Positions 25,501 to 36,820 of a DNA stretch of 64,000 nt are shown here, piece by piece. This DNA comes from Bathymodiolus brooksi. Its lineage: Eukaryota; Mollusca; Bivalvia; Mytilida; Modiolidae. The DNA is taken from positions 38,958,397-39,022,396 of the forward strand of contig OY804579.1 of NCBI GenBank assembly GCA_963680875.1. Direction: 5' to 3'. Positions within the stretch are counted from its first letter, which is position 1. The number at the start of each line of letters is the position of its first letter. A model generated the notes under the pieces. The model was given only the letters and a program-made list of their open reading frames with translations, was not told the origin of the DNA and made no database searches. The position numbers and the translations under genes were made by a program.

Positions 25501-28500
25501 GTGTACAACATTATACAATTATTGCCTGCACTTAAGGTGAACATCATAATTGTTCACCCAAGGGGTGTTGTTTTCCCGAGTGCTTTAGCCTGAGGGAAAA
25601 CAACATCCCAAGGGTGAACAATTATGATGTTCACCGCAAGTGCAGGCAATAATTGTTTTATTATACCGAAACTCTATTTACAATAATGTTGGATGCAATA
25701 AACACTTATTTGTGTGTATTTATCTTGTGTTTTCATAAATTTCATATTTGTGTTTTTAACTTCCGGTCAAGATTGTAATTCCGGAATGCAAAAACGAATA
25801 CATTTCCGGACGGACATGGAACATCACATTTGTCGACTGGTGAACAACAGTGATGTTTCCCTGGGGTACCAATTTTGTAAAAACATCACTTTTATTTTAT
25901 ATATAATATATAATGTAAGGTATAATAATGTGTGATAAAGTTTTTCAGTGACTTGCAACAGGTCAGTGGTTTTTTCCAGGTCCTCCGGTTCCCTCCACCA
26001 ATAAAACTGACTGCCACTATATAACTGAAATATTGTTGAAAGTGGCATTAAACACCATCAAGCAAACAAACAAACCAAAGATGTATGTCATAGATTTGTT
26101 AACATTGGATTTACAATAAAATGAAAAACAAGAAATACCACAGTCAGAACAATTCCAAAATCCAATTAAGGATTGATCGCAATTTTTGTTCGGTTCATGA
26201 AGAAATAACCTCAATCAGGTTGTACACACCGTATAGCGTAGCGGGTTACACAAGGGTGTGTACAACCTGATTGAGGTTATTTCAAATGAACCAAACAAAT
26301 AATTTCGATCAATCCTTATAAATTAATTCAAACTTTTTGTGTTATGATATTGAAAAATATATTTATTTTTTTCAAAATAAGGCAAATAATCGGAAATAAA
26401 TTTAAATGACCCCAAAGGTTCCTCATTTAAAGAAAATCACCTGATGACAACGGCACACGATGCCTTGAGAACAATGTCTATTTTTAGATTCCGTTCATTG
26501 ACAAACAACCTCAACTTTTTAAACCAATCAAAACACGTATAAAATGACATGTGACTCTAAAATTTATTTATTTGAAAAATTGCAGAAACAAAGGCAAAAT
26601 TGGTACCGCTAACACATATATACTTGACTGCTATTCATACAATTCATTCTAAGTTTTAACAACTTGGTCTTAAATACAATAAATATACTGGTAAGTGCAT
26701 ATGACACAAGAAACATAATAATACTTTTTAATATAGAAAATGTATTGTCTATATTTTCGACAAAAAAAAAATAAATGTGAATAAATTGATTTTTTCAGAT
26801 TTTACAAGATCGATTATCATTAGAGATACAGAATGTGAAGAGGTAAGTTTTAGTAGTAGAGTGATATTTAAAACCAATATGTCATAAATTCAATTTCACC
26901 GTCGGGAGAACAAATACGTCTTTGTATTAAATTGGAATGAATTATTAATACATGCTTCTAACTGAAATTTTTGAAACCATAGATTAGATGGTAACTTAAC
27001 CCAACAGTCTTGGGTGTTGATATAAAAATATTGTGAAACCTGCATAAACCTACATAAACCGAACACTGAATAAAACAGCATCCTGTGTAAACCAAACTTT
27101 TAATAAAGTCCCAATATAGAAGTCTTTGTTAGTTTAACCTCGTAAACCGAAAACCTATCCATTTGGAACACAATAACTGGTCCCAAAGAGATTCGGTCTA
27201 AATAAGTTTCATTGTAATACTTATATTATACTTTATGTAAGTTTCTGTATTGATAATGATATCTGTACTGATGATATTTGGCATATATTTTTAAAGACTT
27301 CTTTGTAGAGTGATAGTCAAAACAGCTTATAATCTGGTCAGCTCGGTAATATTACTTTTCTTGTGACATTTAATTATATAGAACCATGGCCATTAGGACA
27401 ATAATTACAATTTTTTATGTTAACATCGTCTGTAATATGTGAAAATATTTTTGCATACATTACTGGCCATCAACATCATATTTATTTTTAATATAATACA
27501 AAAGATTTTATAATTCATTTCAGTGAAGAAGTATCACAGTCATCTGCTGCAGTATTAAACATGGAGAAATTAAAAAATGAAATATCAGATTTGAGGTCAG
27601 CTTTAGGAACTGTTGAACTGTCACAAGAAATGCTTCAGATACAAATGAAAAACTGTTGTAAAAATGACAGTTTTTTTGCCATGACAATTCAGACCCATGT
27701 CAACAGAGTATTACAACAGGTTGGTTCATTGTCTTAAACAAATTATCAAGCTAAGCTTATTAAGTAAACCTGAGAAGAGGTTTTTAGAAGAGGTAATCCA
27801 TTTTCACTTGGTGTCTGTCTTCGGCTTGTATATTTTAACATTTTAGTCTTTTTGTTTCTTCCTTGAAATTGTACCGATGTATAAAGTAGTCTCCCTCTTA
27901 TAAAGTGACTCACACCAAAGGCCAAGCCATGTTACCAGACCAGATTTCAGAAGATAGTAAAATACTACTAAATTGTCCCCATCAAGAGAGGCCATCCTTC
28001 TTATAAGGCCACTTTTTCATTGCAGAAGGGAAGGCCTTATATTAGGAGAACTACTTGATGAATATATATAATTTTTTCATTGATGGTCAGCACACAGCAT
28101 CACAATTTGTATTTTGTTAAAATGTTCAAAAGTACTTAAAACACACTACATGGCCAATGTTATTAAACTTTTAAACGGCAAAGTCTTTCCTAATTAATAA
28201 GAACATCAAGACATATTTATAGGTACACTTTATTTAGTATAACCCAGTTATGTGATATTTTCAGTTAATGGCAGGACAAAAGACTGGTATAGATGATCAG
28301 GATTCTTTTACAGCATGGTTCCATACACACTATGTCAGTCGAGAAGACCTTGATGGTCATTTAGCCAAATTTGGCCAGCAGATTACCAAAATGGTCATGA
28401 TAGAAGTAGAAAAACAACAGAAAACTCAGGTCTTCCTTGGAGGAGGTGGCTTATCAGAACAAGTAAGTATATGATTTGTCAAACTAATTATGTCCACATG

Positions 28501-31500
28501 TAATAAAAAGATATTATTATTATTATTAACATGACAAACATTATAATGACATATAATATTTATACATGTTCCTTGTTAAAGTGGAGGGAAAAAACAGTTA
28601 ACAGTTTTGATAGAATAAAACACTGATTAAAGGTCGTTGAGTTTGGTTTTTTTTAGTTGAAAGTAAGCATTTATCTTCAACACATGAGTATAAAACATGT
28701 ATTTTCATTGGTTTTTGCATGCAGGTTTTCCATTGGCAGACATTTTTGTCGTACAGACAGGAATTTATGTTCGAGATGTGTTTTCATGAAAATAAGAGAA
28801 TGGATGGACTTTTTACTTTAAAACTTGTTAATTAGTGTTAATTTATGTTTTTAATGCACTCCTTGTAAAAACTATCCAGACTAAAAAAAAATCGCCAAAA
28901 TCAACGACATTATACCTTTAAGGCTTTGTGGCCAATACATTTGTATCAAAAAAGGATTTTGTTATAATTTATGCATTAAAAAAACCCCAGATAGTTTTAC
29001 TTTAATAGTAACAAGTACACCTACAATTGAACATCAACAGTCAACAAACAAACCACCAATTTAGCATTAGCAGTCAACAATTAAACAATCAATTTAGCAA
29101 TAGCAACAATATAATTACTGTGCATTCTGTTGTACAAGTAGATCCTCCAACTAAAATTATTTTGTTTACACATATCCTACATAGCAAGACAAAAAATACA
29201 AGTGTAAATTATATGATTTTCATATACATATACGATAAGATGCTAACTGACTATCAACTTCAAAATAATCGTGATTTTACTTATACATGTATGTCTGACT
29301 CAAAAAAAACTTAAACTTCTTCTAAATACCAGTGTTAAACCCGTTGCCAGATTTATTATCCAAAGTTTTAATATTCAAACACAGACATTAAGCAGGCAAA
29401 ATTGAAGTGAAATTACCAATTGTAAACATTGTCAGTTAATAAAAACTTATACAATCTTTTAGACTTTCGAAATTATTTGAAAAGTGTTTCGTAAGCTTAT
29501 GGAGGCTGACTGTATATAACACTGAACACATATATTGTCTAGACCCACATCAATTTGTATATATCAGGTTGCACTATAATAATAAATTATATATATATAG
29601 GGAGTGGATGTGATCGAGTGGTCTAGGGCGCTGGACATAAGGCTAAGCAAATGGTGCTGCAGTGTATCAATGGTGTGAGTTCAAATCCCGTCGAGGGAAG
29701 AACAAAAATTTGACAGCTCTAAAATCTAATTCTAACAATGTTTGGTTTAATTTTCAGACGTATATTACAATGTTAGAATTAGATTTTAGAGCTGTCAAAT
29801 TTTTGTTCTTCCCTCGACGGGATTTTAACTCACACCATTGATACACTGCAGCACCATTCGCTTAGCCTTACGTCCATTGCCCTAGACCACTCAACCACAT
29901 CCACTCCCTATATATATGTGTGTGCAACAGAGAGAAAGGCATGCAGTGTAATTTTCAAGAATGAAACGGGTCACCAATCCAAGTAGACCTTTGATAGATA
30001 TTGTGATAAGTTAGAATCTTATTTAATTTTGAAATGGATCACGTTGTTTAGGAGATCAACAGAATGGTAAGTTATTTTAACAGCTTAATTGTATTACTGG
30101 TATCATTTGATATCAATAAAAGATAAATACATATTCTACTGTACCATGAATCCTACTTCTGTCAATTGCTGTTGTTGGAATCAACTTTTATATTTGTTTT
30201 TTGCAGCTTGTAGCAAGAATAGTCGAAGAAGCATTATTAAAATACAGTGCAGATAAACTAGCATTACCAGACTTTGCATTAGAATCTGCAGGTAAATTTA
30301 CATAAGTTTTTGGTGATTGGTTCATATTTAGTCTACACTTTGATGATGGAACGGATACAGTTTCATGATACATTGTTATAATTTATTTTCTGAAAAGTAA
30401 TACACACAAACAATTTGCAGAGGACAGGCGAGACATAGATCTGTCTACACTTGTTTATAATGGGTATGTTTATAAAGGTAAATAATAACCTTTTCACTGT
30501 TGTCAGTAATACTTTTTTTTACGTGATAAATGCTTACAGTTTGCAAAGACAATATGTTATTCAAAGTCACATGAATGTGTTGGATAACAAACAATTTGAC
30601 AATTTTAATATTCATAAATTATTTTTTACTGTAATACTGGTATTTGATTTGATCCTGTACGTAAAGTAACAAGTCACACACCACAATATAGCTGAAATAC
30701 TGCTTAAGCATCAATCAATCAATAAATTAACCAGATTTTGTACAGATTTAGGGCCTTTCCAAACAAACTGCCATGTGAACAAGACTAATGAAATCATCTG
30801 CTGGATAGTAGAAACTTTTTTTTAACTAGCATGCAAGTTGTATTTACTAAGTGTAAGTTTTTAACCATGTTAAAAATACTATTTTTATTTCAGGAGGAAG
30901 TGTTGTAAGTACCAGATGTTCACAGACTTACCACAGAAAGACAGCACAATATAGTATATTAGGTATACCTCTGTGGTATGTCTCCAATTCCCCCAGAACT
31001 GTCATTCAGGTAAGCTCTTATTAAAAGGAATCACATCTTTTGGAGAAGGAACAACAGGTTTCACTTTTCATATTTTCTCAGTACAAAACATTATTTTCAA
31101 TACTAAATAAACTTTTTCCAATATCCAAAGTTTTTCTACATTTTTTTTTAAATACAAGGCAATGGGAGATAACTCTAATTTTAGAAATGTATTTAACATG
31201 TGGAGGGTAACAGGCTGTTCGTTGTTTTGAGAGCAAAGAATAGAAAACTATTTATGTATAATTGATATTGTTTGTATTGAGAAGAAATAGAATAAAAAAT
31301 ATACCACAAATTGTTCTGTCCACAGAAATCAAACACCTTAGAACAGTTTGAAGATACCAAAGGGGTAATCAGAATCTGTAAGTTAGTTTGAAGATACCAA
31401 AGGGGTAATCAGAATCTGTAAGTTAGTTTGAAGATACCAAAGGGGTAATCAGAATCTGTAAGTTAGTTTGAAGATACCAAAGGGGTAATCAGAATCTGTA

Positions 31501-34500
31501 AGTTAGTTTGAAGATACCAAAGGGGTAATCAGAATCTGTAAATCGAAGGACAGACAACACAATGACAAAAAGAAAAAGGACAAACAGCAATCTACAAAAC
31601 ATAAACATAAGACTAAAGATCGAGTAACACGAACCCCACTACAAACAGGGGGTGAACTCAGGTTCTCCAAAAGTATAAGCAGTTCTTGCTCCACTAGTGG
31701 CACCCGTCATGTTACTTAGATATTTTCTTTTTATTGCAAACTTAAATAGTCAAGTTCTTATATAATATGTTGTGAAGAAGCATTTTTAAAGTAAAAAAAC
31801 CTAGATATTTTATATGTATTTTCTTTGTACTTTCAGCCAGAGATTTATCCAGGTTCATGTTGGGCATTCCAAGGATCTCAAGGTTATATTATAATAGAAT
31901 TATCTACCATTATCAAACCAACAGCCTTTACTCTGGAACATGTTCCAAAATCTCTTACACCAGATGGTAAAATAAGGAGTGCTCCTAAAGACTTCTTGGT
32001 TCTGGTGAGTCTAATATACCATATCTCTTAAACATGTGTACATTCTCATGATATTTTGCCAATGCTGAATATGAAAAGGAGGATTTACAAACTTTAAGAA
32101 GTGAATTCTTAAAAATTTAAGGTGAATGTTAACTTTCCTGATAAAAATATTCCACGAAAGACGTCCTTTTAAAGAGAAACATATTATATATTTATAGGCT
32201 ATTTATAGATTTTTCCTTTGATCACACCAAAGGATATTTTCAGTACAAACAAACAGACCATGATACTAAACATTATCTGTCGGTGTGACATCAAACACAT
32301 TGTGATGTTACAGACCATGATACTAAGCATTATCTGTCAGTGTGACATCAAACACATTGTGATGTTACAGACTGTGATACTAAACATTATCTGTCAGTGT
32401 GACATCAAACACATTGTGATGTTACAGACCATGATACTAAACATTATCTGTCAGTGTGACATCAAACACATTGTGATGTTACAGACCGTGATACTAAGCA
32501 TTATCTGTCAGTGTGACATCAAACACATTGTGATGTTACAGACTGTGATACTAAACATTATCTGTCAGTGTGACATCAAACACATTGTGATGTTACAGAC
32601 CATGATACTAAGCATTATCTGTCAGTGTGACATCAAACACATTGTGATGTTACAGACCATGATACTAAACATTATCTGTCAGTGTGACATCAAACACATT
32701 GTGATGTTACAGACCATGATACTAAACAGTATCTGTCAGTGTGACATCAAGCACATTGTGATGTTACAGACCATGATACTAAACATTATCTGTCAGTGTG
32801 ACATCAAACATATTGTGATGTTACAGACCATGATACTAAACATTATCTGTCAGTGTGACATCAAACACATTGTGATGTTACAGGCCATGATACTAAACAT
32901 TATCTGTCAGTGTGACATCAAACACATTGTGATGTTACCCAGACCATGATACTAAACATTATCTGTTAGTGTGACATCAAACACATTGTGACGTTACAGA
33001 CCATGATACTAAACATTATCTGTCAGTGTGACATCAAACACATTGTGATGTTACAGACCATGATACTAAACATTATCTGTCAGTGTGACATCAAACACAT
33101 TGTGATGTTACAGACCATGATACTAAACATTATCTGTCAGTGTGACATCAAACACATGGTGATGTTACAGACCATGATACTAAACATTATCTGTCAGTGT
33201 GACATCAAACACATTGTGATGTTACAGACCATGATACTAAACATTATCTGTCAGTGTGACATCAAACACATGGTGATGTTACAGACCATGATACTAAACA
33301 TTATCTGTCAGTGTGACATCAAACACATTGTGATGTTACAGACCATGATACTAAACATTATCTGTCAGTGTGACATCAAACACATGGTGATGTTACAGAC
33401 CATGATACTAAGCATTATCTGTCAGTGTGACATCAAACACATTGTGATGTTACAGACCATGATACTAAACATTATCTGTCAGTGTGACATCAAGCACATT
33501 GTGATGTTACAGACCATGATACTAAACATTATCTGTCAGTGTGACCTCAAACACATTGTGATGTTACAGGCCATGATACTAAACATTATCTGTCAGTGTG
33601 ACATCAAACACATTGTGATGTTACAGACCATGATATTAAACAGTATCTGTCAGTGTGACATCAAGCACATTGTGATGTTACAGACCATGATACTAAACAT
33701 TATCTGTCAGTGTGACATCAAACACATTGTGATGTTACAGGCCATGATACTCAGAGCTCCAGATAAGCTGCGTATTTGCGTTTTTTACGCTATGAAAACG
33801 AGTAAAAACGCATGTATTATCAGATCAGAGTGTACATTTACGCATACATATTGCTGTGTAAGCAAACTTTCCAAATTCGGAGCGTACTTGTACGCTGTTG
33901 ACGATAATACATCGTGTACATAAACAATACATTTTTGACTTTGAGAAATTCCCCGTAATTTCTTCTCTTTATACTTTTCGAAAGAGAAAGTGTATACATC
34001 CGAGTGGTACCGAATGTTTGCCTTTCTAAGCATCGATGTCAAAAGAGATCTCATTGGATGTTTAGGATAAATCATCCAATCGCGGTCAATATTACAAATA
34101 AATGCGGTTTAGTTAAGAACTAAAACGAAAGTGAATTTGGGAACACGTTGTTTGTTGAAAATGAGCAAGAACATGAATAAGCGCGCTACGGAAAATTATA
34201 TACTTTTTTAAAAGTTCCTGACAGTTTCATCTGTGTCTAGTGACAGTATAGTTAAAGGAATCATTGATGACATTATCAACACGGCTGTGAAAACTGCCAA
34301 AGTCGACGAGCAAAAAACAAAATATTTACAACATTTTATTAATAAACATGTCACAATCGTGTCAAATTAAACAGAGATATACATTTCACTTGCATCCTGT
34401 GTTTATTGAATAACACTTGTGTCCAACATAATTTTAAAAGTGTACATGTAAGCAATCTTTTATGAAGTAGAGAGTACAACAGTGCAAAGGAAATATGCAA

Positions 34501-36784
34501 ATACGCATCATTTTCAAAAGTAGGGGGTAATTACCCTTTGGACTTAAAAATTATCTGGAGCTCTGGTACTAAACATTATCTGTCAGTGTGACATCAAACA
34601 CATTGTGATGTTACAGACCATGATACTAAACATTATCTGTCAGTGTGACATCAAACACATTGTGATATTACAGACCATGATACTAAACATTATCTGTCAG
34701 TGTGACATCAAACACATTGTGATGTTACAGACCATGATACTAAACATTATCTGTCAGTGTGACATCAAACACATTGTGATGTTACAGACCATGATACTAA
34801 ACATTATCTGTCAGTGTGACATCAAACACATTGTGATGTTACAGACCATGATACTAAACATTATCTGTCAGTGTGACATCAAACACATGGTGATGTTACA
34901 GACCATGATACTAAACATTATCTGTCAGTGTGACATCAAACACATTGTGATGTTACAGACCATGATACTAAACATTATCTGTCAGTGTGACATCAAACAC
35001 ATTGTGATGTTACTGACCATGATACTAAACATTATCTGTCAGTGTGACATCAAGCACATTGTGATGTTACAGACCATGATACTAAACATTATCTGTCAGT
35101 GTGACATCAAACACATTGTGACGTTACAGACCATGATACTAAACATTATCTGTCAGTGTGACATCAAACACATTGTGACGTTACAAATAAAAACAATTAC
35201 ATCAGTTTTAAATGTTTTGAAATACAATATCACAAGTATCACAGCTTGTCCTTCAGGACTCACTACTATGCTCTTGGTATTGTCTATCTTGACCTTCATA
35301 GCTGTTGTTATTATATATATATATATTGTTATTGGTGTGTAATGCCACTTTCAACAATATTTCAGTTATATCGGGATGTACAGTTTTATTGGTGTAGGAA
35401 ACCGGAGTATCCAGAGAAAATTACCGACCTGCTATCAGTTTTTGACAAACTTTATCAGTATCAAATAAGTTTGTATCAAGTACACCTCACCACAGGCTGA
35501 AAATAAAGTAAACACTGCATAGGTAGATGTAGATCCAACTTACATACAATCATGGTCCCTTATTATATACATTTTGTATATGCAATACCTTTTTGAAAAA
35601 TTGTGGTCTATACAATATTTGTTTATTATTGACTCTAAGCATTATTTTTCAAGAAAAAATATATGTACTAAATGATTGTGTTGTTTCAGGGATTATCCAG
35701 TGAATCAGACAAACAAGGAAAACTTCTTGGAAACTATACTTATCGTGAAGATGGAAAACCTTTACAATTTTTCCCTGTACAGGTATGTCTCCTTTTACCA
35801 AATAAATTATAGGAAAAATAACTTGAGGGCTATGAGTCCTTAACAACACTTTCAACAATATTTCAGTTATACTGTGAGAGCCAGTTTTAGTGATGAAGGA
35901 AATCTAAGTACATGGAGTAAAGCACTGACCTTCCACAAGTCGATGACAAACTTTCTCACAGAAGGTTTTATCCGTTACACCTCAATCTTAGCAGCAATCA
36001 AACTCATAACTTTTATATAAAAAAAAACTTAATAATATTATAATACTTATATTGCCATAACAATGATATCTGCTGAAAACTGTTGAAAAAAGGGTGTTAG
36101 TGGTAAAATTCATGTAATGTGGACATTTTGGTAAAATTAATTAGTAATTAGTTTAACAGAACAATGTACCTCACAGAAACTGTTGGAATGATGGAACACA
36201 AACTATATGATTTGGTTTTAGTTTAAATGTTTCCTAACAGTTGATACATGTAGTTCATGTTAAGTGTCTGTTTATACACTTTTACAGGTATTGGACCTTA
36301 TAAAACAGTAAAGCTTCTTGTGTGCACACACACACCCTTTACATAGTATTTGATTGTTGACGGATTGTAGTTTATGGTTTGGTTAACATTACTGCTATAA
36401 ATAAGAGGAAATACATTGTTTATATACATCCTTTGCTCCTTTGCTTTGAAATAGTAGCATATATATATACATGAGAGATTATCCATAACACTTAGACACA
36501 AATTTATGGAAAGGTATAGTGCTTTCATTGCTGTTTTGCATTTCATAGTCACAGTCGGTTCTTCAATAAAGAAGCATAGCTCATACCCCGAAATGAGTGT
36601 GAAATGACCCCCTAGTCTGCATTGTGCATTTAAACATGCATGTACTTTCTTTCTATTTCAGATTACTGATGGGATTTTCAAATTCGTAGAATTGCAAATA
36701 TTAAATAACCATGGAAACCAGATGTTTACATGTTTATACAGATTCAGGGTTCATGGCATTCCATCAAAACAAGACAGACTATGA
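16584..36784 (+). CDS. SUN1: SUN domain-containing protein (SUN1/2 type), 15 exons, 612 aa
   Basis: Inner-nuclear-membrane half of the LINC complex; its lumenal SUN domain binds KASH proteins to link lamina and cytoskeleton. Exons: 16584-16629, 16708-16836, 17813-18053, 21111-21178, 22166-22242, 23483-23668, 24537-24605, 26799-26842, 27524-27719, 28265-28462, 30207-30291, 30894-31009, 31837-32004, 35690-35782, 36662-36784. All junctions keep phase with GT/AG. The N-terminus is Ser/Thr-rich. Hydrophobic helices lie at about 83-101 and 119-136; a Leu-rich membrane segment lies at 145-160 after KKRKR. A lumenal coiled coil spans about 188-440 and the SUN domain about 447-610. The SUN domain keeps [29 protein letters not shown] and [10 protein letters not shown], matching human SUN2 C563, C601, H628, S641, C705 and Y707. 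The nucleoplasmic part is shorter than in vertebrates, so upstream exons are possible. SUN1 rather than SUN2 is a mild preference. Confidence 0.95.
17474..17800 (+). mobile_element. tRNA-derived SINE, family B (SUN intron 2)
   Basis: The head TAATGTTTAGCATTCTCACC...CATGGGTTCATTGAGTC resembles tRNA A and B boxes. The body has AATCAGGATAATGTGTCAGAG and AAATCCAACTACAGTG. The tail (ATGATATAGATGAATAATTAC...GCATTAAGCAACAATCA) is the family-wide 3' end. It ends just before the exon 3 acceptor at 17812. Confidence 0.65.
18118..18312 (+). repeat. Degenerate minisatellite in SUN intron 3
   Basis: About five imperfect units of 35-45 bp carry AATAGGACAACAA and AAGGTTAAACTAGTT. No coding potential is visible. 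Confidence 0.6.
18685..19020 (+). mobile_element. tRNA-derived SINE, family B (SUN intron 3)
   Basis: The box-B-like GGGTTTGAATCCTGATCAGG (18713-18732) is followed by the family-B body (TTGATGCTTCTCTGTTAAGC, ATCAGGATAATGTGTCAGAG, ATCCAACTAAGTGTGTTGGT). The shared tail CCATGATATACCAGTAGCTG...GCATTAAACAAAAATG closes the copy. Confidence 0.7.
19125..20598 (+). pseudogene. Reverse transcriptase ORF2 fragment (frameshifted)
   Basis: The first segment shows [33 protein letters not shown] and the catalytic LFADDT, followed by thumb motifs ([28 protein letters not shown]). A one-base loss near 19945 throws it out of frame. The C-terminal part continues in another frame to 20598 ([27 protein letters not shown] and a C-x-C...H-x3-HC zinc knuckle). 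The endonuclease domain is missing through truncation, so the copy is dead. Confidence 0.88.
19125..20997 (+). mobile_element. 5'-truncated non-LTR retrotransposon in SUN intron 3
   Basis: It begins in the middle of a reverse transcriptase and ends in an A-run at about 20975-20995. It lies in the same orientation as the SUN gene, between exons 3 and 4. The RT differs from the 2-7 kb LINE (no L1-type signatures) and looks like a Jockey/CR1-superfamily relative. No target duplication could be fixed by eye. Confidence 0.85.
21326..21699. mobile_element. MITE with 29-bp terminal inverted repeats (SUN intron 4)
   Basis: The ends are AGGCCAAATAAAAAAATATG...GTTTAC at 21326 and its exact reverse complement ending at 21699. 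The interior repeats AGGGTCGGT several times and has no coding frame. It sits about 150 bp after the exon 4 donor. The superfamily is not identified. Confidence 0.8.
22327..23060 (+). mobile_element. Helentron-like non-autonomous element, family 3 (SUN intron 5)
   Basis: The left hairpin is AGCTCGACTTTTCgaagAAAAAAAGTTGAGCT (split here by its loop), followed by TTGTCGTCACGTCAGCATC. Two units of roughly 350 bp share CAATTTCTCAATAACTATCA and CCCTGTGATTTGTATATCC. The right end has the inverted start (GAAAAAGTCGAGC), then a hairpin AGCACCCATGGGTGGTGCT and CTTG next to TTT. This is the same architecture as families 1 and 2. Confidence 0.65.
23148..23415 (+). mobile_element. tRNA-derived SINE, family A (SUN intron 5)
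   Basis: The head GTCGTGATCGTATGGTACTT and the B-box-like GAGCTCAAATCTAGCTC lead into GTGAGGTGTACTCGATA. The body (CTCCGGTTTCCTCCATCAAT, AAAACTGACCGTC) and the tail ATATAACTGATATATTG...GGCGTTAAACACC follow. It is the most complete family-A copy in the window. Confidence 0.72.
23890..24072 (+). repeat. Three-copy tandem repeat in SUN intron 6
   Basis: The phrase CTAACAGTGAAGGTATTATG plus TTTTACCCATGTCTGTATGT occurs three times at a spacing of about 58-60 bp. It is noncoding. Confidence 0.85.
25040..25190 (+). mobile_element. SINE family A, 3' part only (SUN intron 7)
   Basis: Contains GTGATAAAGTTTACCAGTTG, CTCCGGCTTCTTTCACCACT, the tail GATATTGCTGAAAGTGGCAT and a run of AATCAATAAATC. The tRNA-like head is missing. 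Confidence 0.6.
25396..26062 (+). mobile_element. SINE family A interrupted by a fold-back insertion (SUN intron 7)
   Basis: The SINE head runs from about 25396 (GTGGACGTGATCGTATGGTAG) to GTGAGGTGTACAACATTATA at about 25514. The rest of the SINE resumes at about 25925 (TGTGATAAAGTTTTTCAGTG) and ends with TTGAAAGTGGCATTAAACACC. The intervening 410 bp include the strong hairpin at 25516-25654 and are absent from the intact copy at 23148. The duplicated target is probably a short AT sequence but is not certain. Confidence 0.65.
25516..25654. repeat. Fold-back hairpin, 62-bp arms
   Basis: Arms 25516-25577 and 25593-25654 are near-perfect reverse complements, starting CAATTATTGCCTGCACTT. The loop is about 15 bp. 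The hairpin would be present in SUN pre-mRNA (intron 7). Confidence 0.9.
26165..26320. repeat. Fold-back hairpin, about 65-bp arms
   Basis: The inner 29 bp of each arm are perfect (GAAATAACCTCAATCAGG...ACACC at 26202-26230 and its complement at 26254-26282). The match continues with a few mismatches outwards to AAGGATTGATCG. The loop is GTATAGCGTAGCGGGTTACACAA-like. It lies in SUN intron 7, about 480 bp before exon 8. Confidence 0.88.
29600..29910. mobile_element. Two tRNA-like units in inverted orientation (fold-back SINE), SUN intron 10
   Basis: The left arm 29600-29736 and right arm 29771-29910 are about 95% reverse complements. Each starts with GGAGTGGATGTGATCGAGTG and contains an A-box-like GTGGTCTAGGGCGCTGG and a B-box-like GAGTTCAAATCCC. 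TATATATA flanks both outer ends. It is not a functional tRNA: no acceptor stem pairing is evident and the spacing between boxes suits a SINE promoter. Confidence 0.75.
31346..31715 (+). repeat. Mussel-type interspersed repeat with five 40-bp internal copies (SUN intron 12)
   Basis: The phrase GAAGATACCAAAGGGGTAAT plus CAGAATCTGTAA is repeated five times at 40-bp spacing (31346-31540). It is followed by the rest of the family: AATCGAAGGACAGACAACAC, GTAACACGAACCCCACTAC and CTCCACTAGTGGCACCCGTC. Minus-strand relatives sit at 48058 and 48580. It resembles a very common Mytilus repeat as I remember it. Confidence 0.7.
32255..33751 (+). repeat. 57-bp minisatellite, first block (about 26 units), SUN intron 13
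   Basis: The unit is 57 bp, starting ACCATGATACTAAACATTAT and ending CACATTGTGATGTTACAG. Because 57 is divisible by three, one frame stays open for hundreds of codons; the open frame is an artefact. Units differ by single bases. Between about 33090 and 33410 CACATTGTG and CACATGGTG units alternate, giving a 114-bp higher-order period. Confidence 0.97.
33752..34565. mobile_element. 814-bp non-autonomous DNA element inserted in the minisatellite
   Basis: Perfect 15-bp inverted ends, CAGAGCTCCAGATAA and TTATCTGGAGCTCTG, interrupt the 57-bp array between GATACT and GTACTAAAC. The CAGAG start is hAT-like, but no clean 8-bp duplication is visible, perhaps because the array has since recombined. 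There is no long reading frame. Confidence 0.8.
34566..35185 (+). repeat. 57-bp minisatellite, second block (about 11 units)
   Basis: This continues the array on the far side of the 814-bp insertion with the same unit and a similar level of variation. The last full unit ends GTGACGTTACA, then unique DNA begins at AATAAAAACAATTAC. Confidence 0.97.
35340..35560 (-). mobile_element. SINE family A, minus strand (SUN intron 13)
   Basis: Reads on the plus strand as the reversed tail AATGCCACTTTCAACAATAT...GTTATATCGGGA, the body GGAAACCGGAGTATCCAGAG and the reversed head GCATAGGTAGATGTAGATCC. It is diverged from the 23148 copy. Confidence 0.65.
35845..35995 (-). mobile_element. SINE family A fragment, minus strand (SUN intron 14)
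   Basis: CAACACTTTCAACAATATTT and TTCAGTTATACTGTGAGAGC mark the reversed tail. The head is lost or very degenerate. Confidence 0.5.
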
Positions 36785-36789
36785 ATATT

Positions 36790-36795
36790 AATAAA
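36790..36795 (+). terminator. Poly(A) signal candidate of the SUN gene
   Basis: AATAAA lies five bases after the stop codon (36782-36784). Cleavage 15-25 bases later would give a very short 3' UTR ending right before the duplicated block at 36821. Longer 3' UTR forms cannot be excluded. Confidence 0.4.
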
Positions 36796-36820
36796 GATAA
36801 TGCTCTCTCTCTCTTCAAAT

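Noticed and set aside
32218..33923. Long open frames (243 and 311 codons) of a repeated 19-residue protein
   Set aside because: The 57-bp DNA unit is a multiple of three, so an open frame persists automatically; it lies in an intron of the SUN gene.
32255..35185. CRISPR-like array
   Set aside because: Units are contiguous without unique spacers, in a spliced animal gene.
34605..35342. 245-codon frame, same repeat protein
   Set aside because: Second block of the same minisatellite.
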